Assembly (NCBI RefSeq): GCF_004322775.1
Contig: NZ_CP036403.1
Location: forward strand, 1,178,001-1,242,000
Length of the DNA: 64,000 bases
Reading direction: 5' to 3'
Origin: Ornithinimicrobium sufpigmenti
Lineage (GTDB): Bacteria; Actinomycetota; Actinomycetes; Actinomycetales; Dermatophilaceae
How positions within the stretch are numbered: the first letter of the stretch is position 1; each line of letters starts with the position of its first letter. Both the position numbers and the translations under genes were made by a program. Positions 15,873 to 23,315 of the stretch are shown piece after piece. The notes beneath the pieces are model-generated. The model ran no database searches, had not been told where the DNA came from, and saw nothing but the letters and a program-made list of their open reading frames with translations.

Positions 15873-17044
15873 GCCGTCGCCGCCTCGGGGACCTCACCGG
15901 TGCGGTAGGACTCCAGCACGGCCCGCAGGTCTTCGACCGTGCAGTCGTGCAGGCTCTTGCCCCGCATGAACTCCACGTCGCCCTGCAGGTCCTTGGTGGA
16001 CATGCCGCGCTGGCCGGCGTGCAGGAGCAGCTCCTGCCAGACGGGCGTGCGCGGGTCGACCCCATCGGTCGCGGCCTGGGTGGGCTCGTCCTCGACGACC
16101 TCGGCGTCGACCGGCTCGTCGACGGGGGCCTGCTCGGCCTGCTCCACGTCCGCCACCTGCTGCGCAGCCTCCGCAGTCACGGCGAGAGCCTGGGCGTGCT
16201 TGGTGATCTCAGCCTTGAGCGCGTCGTCCAGGTCGCCCTGGTCGCCCGCGAGCGTCCACACGGCACGGCAGTCCTCTGGCGTCCTGGCATCGGCCAGGAG
16301 CGCGGCGTAGTCGGGGCGGGGTGCCTCGATCGCCACCTGCTCGCTCGGAGCGGCCTGCTCGAGCGCCGGCTGGCCACCGACACCACCGACCAGCTCGACG
16401 AGCCGCTTCTTGGTGACGTGCAGGTCCAGCACCGGCACCACGAACCGCGACGTCTTCCCGTCCCGGATCGCGCGCCGCTCCACCAGCTGCAGCGTCGCCG
16501 GCACCAGGTCGCCCACGTGCATGGCCAGCTCGGCCATGGCGGGGATCTCGGCGGCGGCGTTCCAGCCGTGGGTCTCCATGCGCCAGACGCCGAGGGACTC
16601 GATCTCGGTGAGCATCACCGACAGGCGGGTCGTCGGCTTAGCGACGGCGTGCGGGTTGACCCGGTCGCGGCCGATCTGGACCATCTCGGTTAGGTCACAG
16701 GGGGCGTCGGTGAGGACGTTCGTCTCGCCGTCGCACCGGTGTATGCAGCCACCGCCAGACCAGGTCTCCATCCACTGCGACAGGCCACCCTTGACGACGA
16801 TGACCGGCACGGACGTGGCGTCGGTGATGACCTCGTGCTCGGGCTTGCCGCCGTTGTCCCACGGCCGCGCCTGGCCGCCGTACTGGTCGGCGATGGCGGC
16901 GATGAGGTCGGCGTTGGGGGAGGTGAAGCGGAACCGGTCGAGCTTGGCCGGTCGGGTCTTCCCCTGGTTGCCGACGGGGGCCTTGACGCCGAGCCGGATG
17001 CGGCCCTGCTCGGCCATGCGGCGCTGGATGTTGATGATGGGCAT
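15869..17044 (-). CDS. Recombination directionality factor (phiC31 gp3-like)
   Basis: This 391-residue protein starts MPIINIQRRMAEQGRIRLG and carries the phrases KTRPAKLDRFRFTSP, QYGGQARPWDN, WSGGGCIHRCDG and SVMLTEIESLGVWRMETHGW. I recognise these as the gp3-like factor family of actinophages that use large serine integrases. In phiC31, gp3 binds the integrase and switches it from integration to excision. The first 230 residues are conserved-looking; the remainder is an acidic linker and a small helical C-terminal domain. It is encoded in the early operon rather than next to the integrase, so excision would be tied to lytic induction. Confidence 0.82.
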   Translation of the reverse strand: MPIINIQRRMAEQGRIRLGVKAPVGNQGKTRPAKLDRFRFTSPNADLIAAIADQYGGQARPWDNGGKPEHEVITDATSVPVIVVKGGLSQWMETWSGGGCIHRCDGETNVLTDAPCDLTEMVQIGRDRVNPHAVAKPTTRLSVMLTEIESLGVWRMETHGWNAAAEIPAMAELAMHVGDLVPATLQLVERRAIRDGKTSRFVVPVLDLHVTKKRLVELVGGVGGQPALEQAAPSEQVAIEAPRPDYAALLADARTPEDCRAVWTLAGDQGDLDDALKAEITKHAQALAVTAEAAQQVADVEQAEQAPVDEPVDAEVVEDEPTQAATDGVDPRTPVWQELLLHAGQRGMSTKDLQGDVEFMRGKSLHDCTVEDLRAVLESYRTGEVPEAATA

Positions 17045-17047
17045 GTC

Positions 17048-17989
17048 TCATGCCGCCTTTCGGGTGCGGATCGTCGTCTTGGGCTTGGCCGCCCGGGCAC
17101 GACCGGACGGGGTGATGGGGGCACAGGCCTTGGCGTGGTCGCCGTGCATCCACGACTGGCCGGTGATGAAGCCGCGGAACGCGGCGAACTCCTCGGGCCC
17201 CGACGGGACCGGGATGAAGGCGTAGTCGTCGACGCGGAGGTTGAGGATCGCGGCGCCCTTGGTGCGTGGCATCGGCACGATCGACCCGTCCGGCAGCCAC
17301 GCCTCCTTGGCGTTGCGTTGCGCGGCCAGCTGCAGCGGCTGCTCGTCGTAGAGGGTGTTCGCGGGCTTGGTGCTGGAGGTCTTGATGTCGTAGACCCACA
17401 GGGCCCGCTGGTCGTCGGGCAGCTGCTTGGGCTTGACCCCGGCGAGGTTGCCGTCGAGGCGGAGCCGGACGATGGCGTCGAGGGTGCCGGCATACCCGTA
17501 GGTGGGGTGGCAGACGGTGAGCTCGGCAGCTTCGACGTCGCGGGTGATGTCGACCTCGAAGTCGTCGAGGAACCGCAGGTACTGCGCCACGAACGGTGCG
17601 ACGGCTTCGCGGTCCTCGTCAGTGGCCTGGATCTCCTGGCCGGTGAGGTGGGCTTCGGCGAAGGCGTGGACGAGGGTGCCGAGGTCGGCGGCGGTTTCGC
17701 GGACGACCTTGACCTCGCGCTTGGTGGTCTTGTGCAGGCAGTCGAGGCACGTGCCGCACTCGTCGGCGACCCTCTTGGGCTTGCAGGGCTTAATGAGGGC
17801 GGCGGCGACCATCTGCGGCATGAGGTCGAGGGCCTTCTCGGCGGTGACCTTCGCGGCCCAGGGCACGAGGGCGGGTTTGGCGATGGAGTCCAGGACGTTG
17901 GTGATGGAGATGAACGTCCGGCCGGGGTGTTCGGGGTGGGTGTAGTAGCGGCCGTGGTCGGTGTCGCCGGCGTACTTGGGGGAGGTCAT
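17048..17989 (-). CDS. Cas4/RecB-like PD-(D/E)XK exonuclease
   Basis: A 313-residue nuclease. Likely active-site residues are H108 (GTLVHAFAE), D171 (AGTLDAIVRL) and D201-K203 (WVYDIKTSS), followed by QLAAQRNA with the conserved Gln of the RecB/Cas4 fold. A cluster of four cysteines at about 69, 78, 81 and 84 (PCKPKRVADECGTCLDC) lies in the insert before His108. It could bind zinc or an iron-sulphur cluster; it does not match the three C-terminal cysteines of Cas4. It probably supplies end-resection for phage recombination together with SSB and the exonuclease. Start ATG at 17989, coupled by ATGA. Confidence 0.85.
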   Translation of the reverse strand: MTSPKYAGDTDHGRYYTHPEHPGRTFISITNVLDSIAKPALVPWAAKVTAEKALDLMPQMVAAALIKPCKPKRVADECGTCLDCLHKTTKREVKVVRETAADLGTLVHAFAEAHLTGQEIQATDEDREAVAPFVAQYLRFLDDFEVDITRDVEAAELTVCHPTYGYAGTLDAIVRLRLDGNLAGVKPKQLPDDQRALWVYDIKTSSTKPANTLYDEQPLQLAAQRNAKEAWLPDGSIVPMPRTKGAAILNLRVDDYAFIPVPSGPEEFAAFRGFITGQSWMHGDHAKACAPITPSGRARAAKPKTTIRTRKAA

Positions 17990-18168
17990 GCCCCTGTCCT
18001 TTCGTGGGTGGTCCAGCAGCTGGGGCAGAGCAGTCCGGGCAGGAGTTGGTCGACACGCGGCTTGGGGAGTGGGTTGGGGTCGACGGTGGCGGCGCGGTGC
18101 TCGGCTTCGAGGAGGGCGAGGTCGCCGGGGTCGGGGGCGTCGTCGCGCCAGAGCCAGTAGGGAGCCAT
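17986..18168 (-). CDS. Small phage protein with CxxC
   Basis: A 60-residue protein starting MAPYWLWRDDAPDPG and ending LLCPSCWTTHERTGA. The terminal CPSC plus His may bind zinc with a partner. It overlaps the stop of the previous gene by one base (TGATG) and the next gene by four. Unknown function. Confidence 0.55.
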   Translation of the reverse strand: MAPYWLWRDDAPDPGDLALLEAEHRAATVDPNPLPKPRVDQLLPGLLCPSCWTTHERTGA

Positions 18169-18482
18169 CACGCACCTGCCAGGGGCCGGAGGGTGATGCC
18201 GACGGTCCGGAACGGGCTGGCCGGGTCGGGCTGGTGCTGGGTGTCGTCGAGGGCGCACTCGGGGCAGATAGGCCGCCACTGGCCGTAGAAGAGGTCACCC
18301 GAGGGCCATGCCTGGAGCCAGGTGGCTTCGGTGGTCGCGGTGGCGGTGCAGCCGGGGTAGTGGCAGGTGGCTGGCAGACCCGGGGAGGGGGCGATGGGTG
18401 CGCTGCCCCTCCCCGGGTCACCCTCGACCGGCGCGCGGTGCGTCCGTGACGGCGCGGCGGGAGGGGTCTGGACGGCGCTCAC
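18168..18482 (-). CDS. Small zinc-finger-like phage protein
   Basis: A 104-residue protein with a disordered Pro/Ala/Ser N-terminus. A Cys pattern C-x4-C near residues 40-45 (CHYPGC) and CPEC near 73-76 suggests a treble-clef or zinc ribbon. Coupled to both neighbours. Function unknown. Confidence 0.55.
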   Translation of the reverse strand: MSAVQTPPAAPSRTHRAPVEGDPGRGSAPIAPSPGLPATCHYPGCTATATTEATWLQAWPSGDLFYGQWRPICPECALDDTQHQPDPASPFRTVGITLRPLAGA

Positions 18483-18802
18483 GCGCTCTCACCCCAGTAG
18501 GTGTTCTCGTCGCGCTCGGCGTCGTGGTCAGCGGCGGCCTGCAGCTCGGTGGCGAGGTCGTCGGCCTGTTCGGGCGTGAGTTCGACGGGGTGGTCGGTGA
18601 TCGCGCCGGCGACGAGCGTCACCAGGGCCTCGGTGACGCGGGGCCCGACGACGCCCTGTCCGGCGAGACGCTGGACGATGGCGCGGGCGAGGTCGATCGA
18701 GGCCTGGCCGGTGACCTGCAGCTCGACGTAGGGGCGGCCTGCCTGTGAGGTCTGTGCGTAGACCGCGACGGCGGTGTCGTCGGTGGTGCTGGTGCGTCCC
18801 AT
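18479..18802 (-). CDS. Phage early protein of unknown function
   Basis: A 107-residue protein starting MGRTSTTDDTAVAVYAQ. An N-terminal strand pair is followed by an Ala/Val/Leu-rich helical region and an acidic C-terminus (DHDAERDENTYWGESA). A purine-rich AGAAGGAG precedes the ATG. No family recognised. Confidence 0.55.
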   Translation of the reverse strand: MGRTSTTDDTAVAVYAQTSQAGRPYVELQVTGQASIDLARAIVQRLAGQGVVGPRVTEALVTLVAGAITDHPVELTPEQADDLATELQAAADHDAERDENTYWGESA

Positions 18803-18882
18803 CTGGGATACTCCTTCTTAGGTCTTGAGGCCGGGTCGTTCTTCGCGGGATGAGCCCGGCCTCGGGCTATTTCTGGGGTGTG

Positions 18883-19026
18883 TCAGGCCGGCTTCTTGGC
18901 CGGCGTCTGGTCCTGTCCGATGGCCTGCCGCACTGCGCGTGCGATGGGCTGCAGCCGGTGGTGGGGGATGGGCCCGCGCTCGGCGAGGACCCGGTCGACG
19001 GCGGCCTGGGCGGTGTCTCCGCTCAT
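18883..19026 (-). CDS. Very short phage protein (47 residues)
   Basis: A 47-codon frame starting MSGDTAQAAVDRVLAERG and ending TPAKKPA. It fills the otherwise empty interval between its neighbours and its ATGA overlaps the stop of the GIY-YIG gene exactly, the same coupling seen through the operon. It is probably a real small gene; function unknown. Confidence 0.5.
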   Translation of the reverse strand: MSGDTAQAAVDRVLAERGPIPHHRLQPIARAVRQAIGQDQTPAKKPA

Positions 19027-19475
19027 GCCGCCGCCTCGGCAGCGACGCGGTCGAGCCGGTTGCGGGCCTGCAGGTAGGAGGCGTGGTGGTCGACCGTCGG
19101 ATACCGACGCTCCGCCTCTGCCTGGGCCTCGCGGTGGACGGAACAGAAGCGCTCGAAGTCCTCCCAGAGGGAGGGGTCGGTCCGTCGGCGGTCCTGCAAG
19201 TGCCTGCGCACGAAGGCGTGACGCTGGACCTTGACTCCGACCTCGGCTCGGCTCGTGTTGAAGAACGGGGACTCGCGCTCGATCACCTCGGCCTCCAGCG
19301 CGAAGGCTTCATCGGCGGCGTAGGGGCCGGCGGTGACGAAGCGGACCGCGTAGGGGAACCATGCGCTTTGCGAGCGGTGGTGGTCGTGCCGCTGTCGGGG
19401 GCTGCCGGTGCAGCCGACATAGAGGAGCAGGCCGTGCTCGTCGTAAGCGCGGTAGACGTAATGGGTGCGCCTCAT
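19023..19475 (-). CDS. GIY-YIG domain protein
   Basis: A 150-residue protein. The first 90 residues carry the GIY-YIG fold signature: YVYRAYDEHG then LLYVGCTGSPRQRHDHH, with the GIY and YIG elements read as VYR and YVG. The Arg/His-rich helix and a downstream acidic residue (VIERESPFFN) follow. It resembles minimal GIY-YIG proteins of actinophages, which may be homing or repair nucleases. It is not inserted in another gene and is coupled by ATGA overlaps on both sides, so it behaves as a resident early gene. Whether it cuts DNA is unknown. Confidence 0.75.
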   Translation of the reverse strand: MRRTHYVYRAYDEHGLLLYVGCTGSPRQRHDHHRSQSAWFPYAVRFVTAGPYAADEAFALEAEVIERESPFFNTSRAEVGVKVQRHAFVRRHLQDRRRTDPSLWEDFERFCSVHREAQAEAERRYPTVDHHASYLQARNRLDRVAAEAAA

Positions 19476-19708
19476 GCCGCGTCGTCCTCGGCATCTACGA
19501 CCTCGAACAGCTCGTTGATCTCGGCGTCGAAGGCGCGGCAGAGCTGGGCGATGAAGCGGGGCCCGGGGGTCTGCCTGCCCTTGAGCACCCGGGAGAGGTT
19601 CCCGGGGTCGATGCCCATGCGTGCGGCAAGGGCGGCGTCGGTCTTGAGCTGTGCGAGGCGGCGGTATCTGGTGAGCGTCTCGGTCTTGAGCCGGAGGGTG
19701 GCCACCAT
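19472..19708 (-). CDS. Cro-like helix-turn-helix regulator
   Basis: A 78-residue XRE-family protein that starts the leftward early operon. The helix-turn-helix is in the segment TDAALAARMGIDPGNLSRVLKG at about residues 23-44, and an acidic tail follows. It has a strong Shine-Dalgarno (AAGGAGGCGAC before ATG). Being the first gene of the lytic operon and divergent from the larger regulator at 19955, it fits a Cro or early-activator role. That role is inferred from position and size. Confidence 0.8.
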   Translation of the reverse strand: MVATLRLKTETLTRYRRLAQLKTDAALAARMGIDPGNLSRVLKGRQTPGPRFIAQLCRAFDAEINELFEVVDAEDDAA

Positions 19709-19954
19709 GTCGCCTCCTTCGTGGTGTGGGCCGCTGACCTGTTGTCTTGCGGCTATACGAGGAGACTACGCAATGCAATGCATCAGCGCAATACGACGGT
19801 GGGTGACGTGCGTCACATAGGGGAGTTGCGTCGATGTAGTTTTCTGCTGACCTGCGGAAATACACCGTTGTAAGCCGCTGACCGGTAGGCTTGCGGCTAC
19901 GCAACGCCACCGAAGGGGCCGAAACGGCATGAGAAGACGCAATACGGTGCAGTC
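19709..19954. promoter_or_regulatory. Divergent lysis/lysogeny control region with repeated operators
   Basis: This noncoding interval separates the two opposing regulators. Two similar copies of a partly symmetric element occur: 19730-19759 (GCCGCTGACCTGTTGTCTTG then CGGCTATACG) and 19874-19902 (GCCGCTGACCGGTAGGCTTG then CGGCTACG). Each has AGCCGC or GCCGC facing GCGGCT. A shorter related CTGCTGACCTGCGG lies at about 19848-19861. The spacing puts one copy near each regulator's start, as expected for operators of a genetic switch. No confident -10/-35 pair was picked. Confidence 0.65.
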
Positions 19955-20464
19955 ATGAGCTGGTGGGATTACGTGGAGCGCGTCGCCAACACGACGCGGC
20001 AGCGTGACATCCAGGACCGGACGGGCATCGACGCCTCGAACTTCTCCAGGTGGAAGACCGGGCAGACGCCCCGCCCCGCCTTGGTGGCACAGTTCGCTCG
20101 CGCCTACGGTCGCCCCGTGCTGGAGGCCTTCGTCGCGGCGGAGTTCCTCACCCCCGAGGAAGCCGCAGAGCGACCGGCGGCCGCACCATCCCTATCCACG
20201 CTCACCGATGACCAGCTGCTCGCCGAAGTGCGAGCCCGAATGAGCGAAGGACGTGATGGGCATGGACAGCAGCCCGCCCCCATAGGTGACTACGACGACC
20301 CCGGCGGTCTCGTCGCCCAGCTGCACGACCTCGAGGACGAGGCCCGCCAGCGCGCGGCGGCCCGCAACGCCGACATGCCGGCCGACCTCGCCGCGCGCAG
20401 GACCGGCAGGAAGAGCAGGCAGCAGCAACTGCGCGAGCAACAGGATCAGGATGGGGAGAGCTAA
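19955..20464 (+). CDS. Prophage repressor (helix-turn-helix)
   Basis: A 169-residue protein, first gene of the rightward lysogeny unit. Residues about 14-45 form a helix-turn-helix (RDIQDRTGIDASNFSRWKTG), followed by a helical part with VAQFARAYGRPVLEAFVAAEFLTPEEA. The second half is Ala/Asp/Arg-rich and has no peptidase motif, so it is unlike LexA/CI-type self-cleaving repressors. The ImmA-like protease three genes downstream is the natural candidate to inactivate it. Immunity role is inferred from orientation and neighbours. Confidence 0.78.
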   Translation: MSWWDYVERVANTTRQRDIQDRTGIDASNFSRWKTGQTPRPALVAQFARAYGRPVLEAFVAAEFLTPEEAAERPAAAPSLSTLTDDQLLAEVRARMSEGRDGHGQQPAPIGDYDDPGGLVAQLHDLEDEARQRAAARNADMPADLAARRTGRKSRQQQLREQQDQDGES

Positions 20465-21136
20465 GTGAGCAGTGATACCAAGCCCGACCCAGACAGTGCA
20501 CAGGATTCTGAGGTACGGTCACAACATGCCAAGGAAGGGGACCAAGATGACCGCGATGCAGCGGGGCATCCGGACCGGTCGCTATCTGGCAGCCACGGGC
20601 GACAAGGCGATCATCCGGAAGCGCATGCAGCAGGTAGAGAAGCAGAACCTCACGAGCGAGGCGTGGACGTCTACGGGAGCGGCGATGAGCCGCGCCATGG
20701 GGTCATCTACGACCCAACGGGCGATCCAAACGCGCAGCCGCTGACGGGCCTGGAGGTCCTGGGGAGCCAGAGCTTCTCCTACTCCCATTCCGGACCGTTA
20801 CCCGATGCGGCCCAGCTCGGGCACTACGAGCAGATCTTGCCAGGCCTCGCGGACCGCATTGTCACGATGGCTGAACAGGACATGGCCAGCCGTCAGGCGG
20901 ATCGACGTACGCTCGTGCGCGCGGAGGCTCATGCCACCGTTGTGGCGACCTGGCTACTCGGGCTCCTCCCCTTCGCCCTGGCCCTAATGGCCATCTGGTT
21001 CGCATCACAGGGGCTGGATGCGGCCGCCGTAATCGCCGCCATCGGCGCGGTGGCCGCGCTCCTTCCTCGCATGATGGAGGCATGGAGGGGGCGGCCGAGT
21101 GGCGAGCCGCCGACAGAGGAAGAGCCCGACGCCTAG
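20465..21136 (+). CDS. DUF2335 family membrane protein
   Basis: The C-terminal 150 residues match the DUF2335 family of predicted membrane proteins: SYSHSGPLPDAAQLGHYEQI, PGLADRIVTMAEQDM and a basic helix. Two hydrophobic segments (VVATWLLGLLPFALALMAIW and AAVIAAIGAVAALLP) follow, around residues 158-205, then a short soluble tail. The family is common in prophages and has no proven function. The full-length frame has 223 residues from a GTG at 20465, but residues 1-66 are low-complexity and the true start may be the GTG at 20663. Superinfection exclusion or a holin-like role are guesses only. Confidence 0.7.
   Translation: MSSDTKPDPDSAQDSEVRSQHAKEGDQDDRDAAGHPDRSLSGSHGRQGDHPEAHAAGREAEPHERGVDVYGSGDEPRHGVIYDPTGDPNAQPLTGLEVLGSQSFSYSHSGPLPDAAQLGHYEQILPGLADRIVTMAEQDMASRQADRRTLVRAEAHATVVATWLLGLLPFALALMAIWFASQGLDAAAVIAAIGAVAALLPRMMEAWRGRPSGEPPTEEEPDA
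20526..20744 (+). CDS. Possible small basic protein overlapping the DUF2335 frame
   Basis: A 72-codon frame starting MPRKGTKMTAMQRGIRTG, basic and helical (YLAATGDKAIIRKRMQQVEKQ). In this interval its amino-acid composition looks more natural than the alternative frame, which reads as polar low-complexity. The upstream ATG is preceded by weak signals. If real, the DUF2335 protein would start later, for example at the GTG at 20663, inside this gene. Ambiguous. Confidence 0.4.
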   Translation: MPRKGTKMTAMQRGIRTGRYLAATGDKAIIRKRMQQVEKQNLTSEAWTSTGAAMSRAMGSSTTQRAIQTRSR

Positions 21137-21186
21137 CGCACCCCCACAGGTGGGCCTGTCGGTGGCCGCGCTTACGGTCTGGGTCC

Positions 21187-21618
21187 ATGTCGTCCTACCA
21201 CCCCTGGCGCGAGCTCCGGGCCCTGACGCACGTCGTCGTGCACTGGCACGAGCTGCACCCGGGGGAGTGGGGCGCCACCGACGGCCGCCACCGGATCTGG
21301 ATCGACCACCGGCTCGGCCAGGCCGAGCGACGCTGCACCCTCGCCCACGAGCTCGAGCACATCCGCAGGGGACACCGGGGCTGCCAACCGCCGGCCGTCG
21401 AGGCAGTGGTCGAGGCCGCGGCCGCGCGCCGGCTCATCCCCGACCCGCACGCCCTGGCTGACGCCCTCGTGTGGGCGCGCGGGTGCCGGGCGACGGCGGC
21501 CGAGGAGCTCTGGGTGGACGAGCCGACGCTGGAGGCTCGGTTGGATCCGGTGCACCTGCACCCGGCGGAGCGCGCGATCTTGGTCGCGCGGGTGGAGGGC
21601 CTGCACACGTGGCACTGA
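21187..21618 (+). CDS. ImmA/IrrE-family metallopeptidase
   Basis: A 143-residue protein with the zinc-peptidase motif H54-E55-L-E-H58 in CTLAHELEHIRRGH. It is followed by a helix with EAVVEAAAARRLIP, which supplies the third ligand in the family. The start MSSYHPWREL at 21187 was chosen over longer frames because a TACGGT -10-like box lies nine bases upstream and the upstream residues are arginine-rich noise. In ICEBs1 and related elements ImmA cleaves the repressor ImmR after DNA damage. The same function is likely for the repressor at 19955 here, but no cleavage site is identified. Confidence 0.82.
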   Translation: MSSYHPWRELRALTHVVVHWHELHPGEWGATDGRHRIWIDHRLGQAERRCTLAHELEHIRRGHRGCQPPAVEAVVEAAAARRLIPDPHALADALVWARGCRATAAEELWVDEPTLEARLDPVHLHPAERAILVARVEGLHTWH

Positions 21619-21851
21619 CGCAGGTCGACCGAGCCATCCTCCGCGCCGCCGCCGGCACGTACCGCAACCCGGGGGACGACCTGGACGCGCTCACCCGGGC
21701 GAGCGGTGTCAGCCTGGCCCGGACGTGGCAGCGGCTCAACCAGCTGATCAACGACCCGGACGCATGGAAGGTCGAACCGGGCGCGATGCAGATCCTCGCG
21801 GAGCGGCGGGCCAGGTACTCGCGCGGACGGCGGTCTACCAGCGGGGCGTGA
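21609..21851 (+). CDS. DUF3263 family phage protein
   Basis: An 80-residue protein beginning with GTG (VALTQVDRAILRAAAGTY). The pattern RNPGDDLDALTRASGVSLARTWQRLNQLINDP followed by a Leu/Arg-rich end is the DUF3263 family, small helix-turn-helix-like proteins widespread in actinophages. It overlaps the ImmA-like gene by ten bases and runs convergently into the integrase gene, sharing 17 bases with its 3' end. A regulatory role is plausible but unproven. Confidence 0.75.
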   Translation: MALTQVDRAILRAAAGTYRNPGDDLDALTRASGVSLARTWQRLNQLINDPDAWKVEPGAMQILAERRARYSRGRRSTSGA

Positions 21852-23262
21852 TCCTCACCCGCTCCTCATCGAGCGTGCGCCGGCCCCAGTTGCCCTTGCC
21901 TGCCGGGAGGATGGTGATGTCGATGAGGTCGCGGATGAACCGGCGCGCCTGCGCCAGGTCGAGCATGCCCCACGGGTCCGGGGCGTCCAGGTCGAGGCCG
22001 CGCAGCACCGACGGCACCAGGGTGGCCCGCACCCGCGCCTCGGCCGCGGCGATCTGGGGTGCGAGGTCAGCCTCGATCGAGGACAGCGTCGCCGGCGAGA
22101 GACGGCCCGCGGTTGCTTCGGCGACGAAGCCGGCCAGGCGGGACCGTAGAGCCTCCAGCTCGTCGGTGGCTTCGGTCGCTTCGGTGGAGGGGGTGCCATC
22201 GGCGAGGGCGTGCAGCTGGTCGGCGTGGGCGGCCAGGAGCGCGGTCATGAAGCCGTTGACGTGGTTGTCGAGCTGGGGTGCGGTGATGGCGACGGCGTAG
22301 CAGCCGCGTTGGCCGCAGGCGTAGGTGCCCCACCGATTGCGGTTGCGGAAGTGCTTGAGGGGCTGCCCGCAAGGGCCGCAGCGGGCGATGCCGGTGAGGA
22401 GGTACTTGACGGTGGTGGGGGAGGGGTGGCGGCGGCCGGGAGCAGAGAGGATGGCCACGGCCTGCTGCCACGTGTCCTCGTCGACGATGGCGGGCCAGGC
22501 CGCGGGCCCGATGACCTGGCCCTGGTGGGTGCGCCGGCCCGCGTAGGTGGGGGACATGGCGATGCGGCGGACGGTGATAGACAGCCATGCCTGGGGCCGG
22601 TCGTGGCGGCTGGACGGGGGGCGAGGCGGGGTGACGCCGGTGTCGGTGAGGTCGTTGGCGATGGCCATGAGGGTGTCGCCGGCGATGACGCGGGCGTAGA
22701 TGTCGCGGACGACGGGTGCGGTGGTCTCGTCGGGGACCTGGCGCAGGAGGTGGCCGGTGGTGGGGTCGTACTCGCGGCGGTAGCCGTAGGGGAGTTTGCC
22801 GTGGGGGCGGCCTTCGCGTGCGCGGGCGCGGACGGCGCGGCGGATGCGTTCGGACATGCGGGCGGACTCGTCCTCGGACAGGAGGGTGTCGAGGCCGGTG
22901 CGGAAGCGGTCGCCGCGGTCGGTGAGGTCGTAGATGGTGCCGGAGTAGCCCCAGAGGACGTCGTGGGCGGCGCAGAGGGCGCGGAGCTGGGCGTACTCGT
23001 CGAGCTGGCGGGTGGCGCGGGAGGCTTCCCAGGTGAGGAGGATGTCGTGGTCGCCGGAGGCGATGGCGGTGGTGACGTCGGTCCAGCGGGTGCGGGCGCG
23101 GGTGGATCTGGCGTAGCTTGAGGCGGAGCCGGTCTCGGTGATGACGCGCGTGACGGTCCAGCCTTCGCGGGTGGCCCAGGCGCGGCATTCGGCTTCCTGC
23201 TCGGTGGTGGATCGGCCTTCGCGGGCGTCGAGGCTCACGCGGGTGTAGATGAGGGCTCGCAT
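21835..23262 (-). CDS. int: Large serine integrase
   Basis: A 475-residue recombinase when started at the ATG at 23262 (MRALIYTRVSLD); a start ten codons upstream is possible. The N-terminal resolvase domain holds the nucleophile Ser10 in YTRVS and the Arg-rich segment with RATRQLDEYAQLRAL. The recombinase domain (about 160-260, LPYGYRREYD then PPRPPSS) and a zinc ribbon (CGPCGQPLKHF, CGQRGCYAV, about 300-330) follow. A coiled-coil region with Ala/Glu-rich helices comes before the C-terminal strand. This is the full domain set of phiC31-type integrases. It lies next to the attachment site, oriented away from it. Confidence 0.95.
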   Translation of the reverse strand: MRALIYTRVSLDAREGRSTTEQEAECRAWATREGWTVTRVITETGSASSYARSTRARTRWTDVTTAIASGDHDILLTWEASRATRQLDEYAQLRALCAAHDVLWGYSGTIYDLTDRGDRFRTGLDTLLSEDESARMSERIRRAVRARAREGRPHGKLPYGYRREYDPTTGHLLRQVPDETTAPVVRDIYARVIAGDTLMAIANDLTDTGVTPPRPPSSRHDRPQAWLSITVRRIAMSPTYAGRRTHQGQVIGPAAWPAIVDEDTWQQAVAILSAPGRRHPSPTTVKYLLTGIARCGPCGQPLKHFRNRNRWGTYACGQRGCYAVAITAPQLDNHVNGFMTALLAAHADQLHALADGTPSTEATEATDELEALRSRLAGFVAEATAGRLSPATLSSIEADLAPQIAAAEARVRATLVPSVLRGLDLDAPDPWGMLDLAQARRFIRDLIDITILPAGKGNWGRRTLDEERVRITPRW

Positions 23263-23315
23263 GCGAACGTTTGTACTAGTGGCCACTGACACCCTCCTGG
23301 CGGACCTTGCTCGGC
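23263..23315. other. Phage-chromosome junction (att site) in comEC
   Basis: The integrase start and the first comEC codons are only about 45 bases apart. The comEC reading frame is closed by TAG at 23277-23279 and becomes recognisable from GSNVSLVCG (from 23310). ComEC proteins usually read SG(A/S)NV at this point, so the crossover lies within about 23280-23312. The core cannot be fixed without the other junction, which is outside the window. Confidence 0.7.

Larger units (their letters stand above)
1..23300. mobile_element. Temperate actinophage prophage, right part, integrated in comEC
   Basis: The region holds, from right to left, a large serine integrase, a lysogeny module, a divergent regulatory switch, early DNA-metabolism genes and the head/packaging genes. 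Tail, lysis and the other phage end lie beyond the left edge of the window. Early and late genes all run leftward and are mostly translationally coupled. The right end lies between the integrase start and the first recognisable comEC codon, about 23263-23315. The left end is outside the window, so the exact core sequence cannot be read. Replication, packaging and integration genes look intact apart from one homing-endonuclease insertion, so the phage may still be functional. That is inference. Confidence 0.93.

Noticed and set aside
21082-21186. Longer N-terminus for the ImmA-like protein
   Set aside because: The extra residues are Arg/Trp-rich noise overlapping the previous gene, and a -10-like box precedes the internal ATG.
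23264-23277. SOS box at the integrase start (CGAACGTTTGTACT)
   Set aside because: The left half fits but the right half lacks GTTYG, so it does not match the consensus found at lexA.
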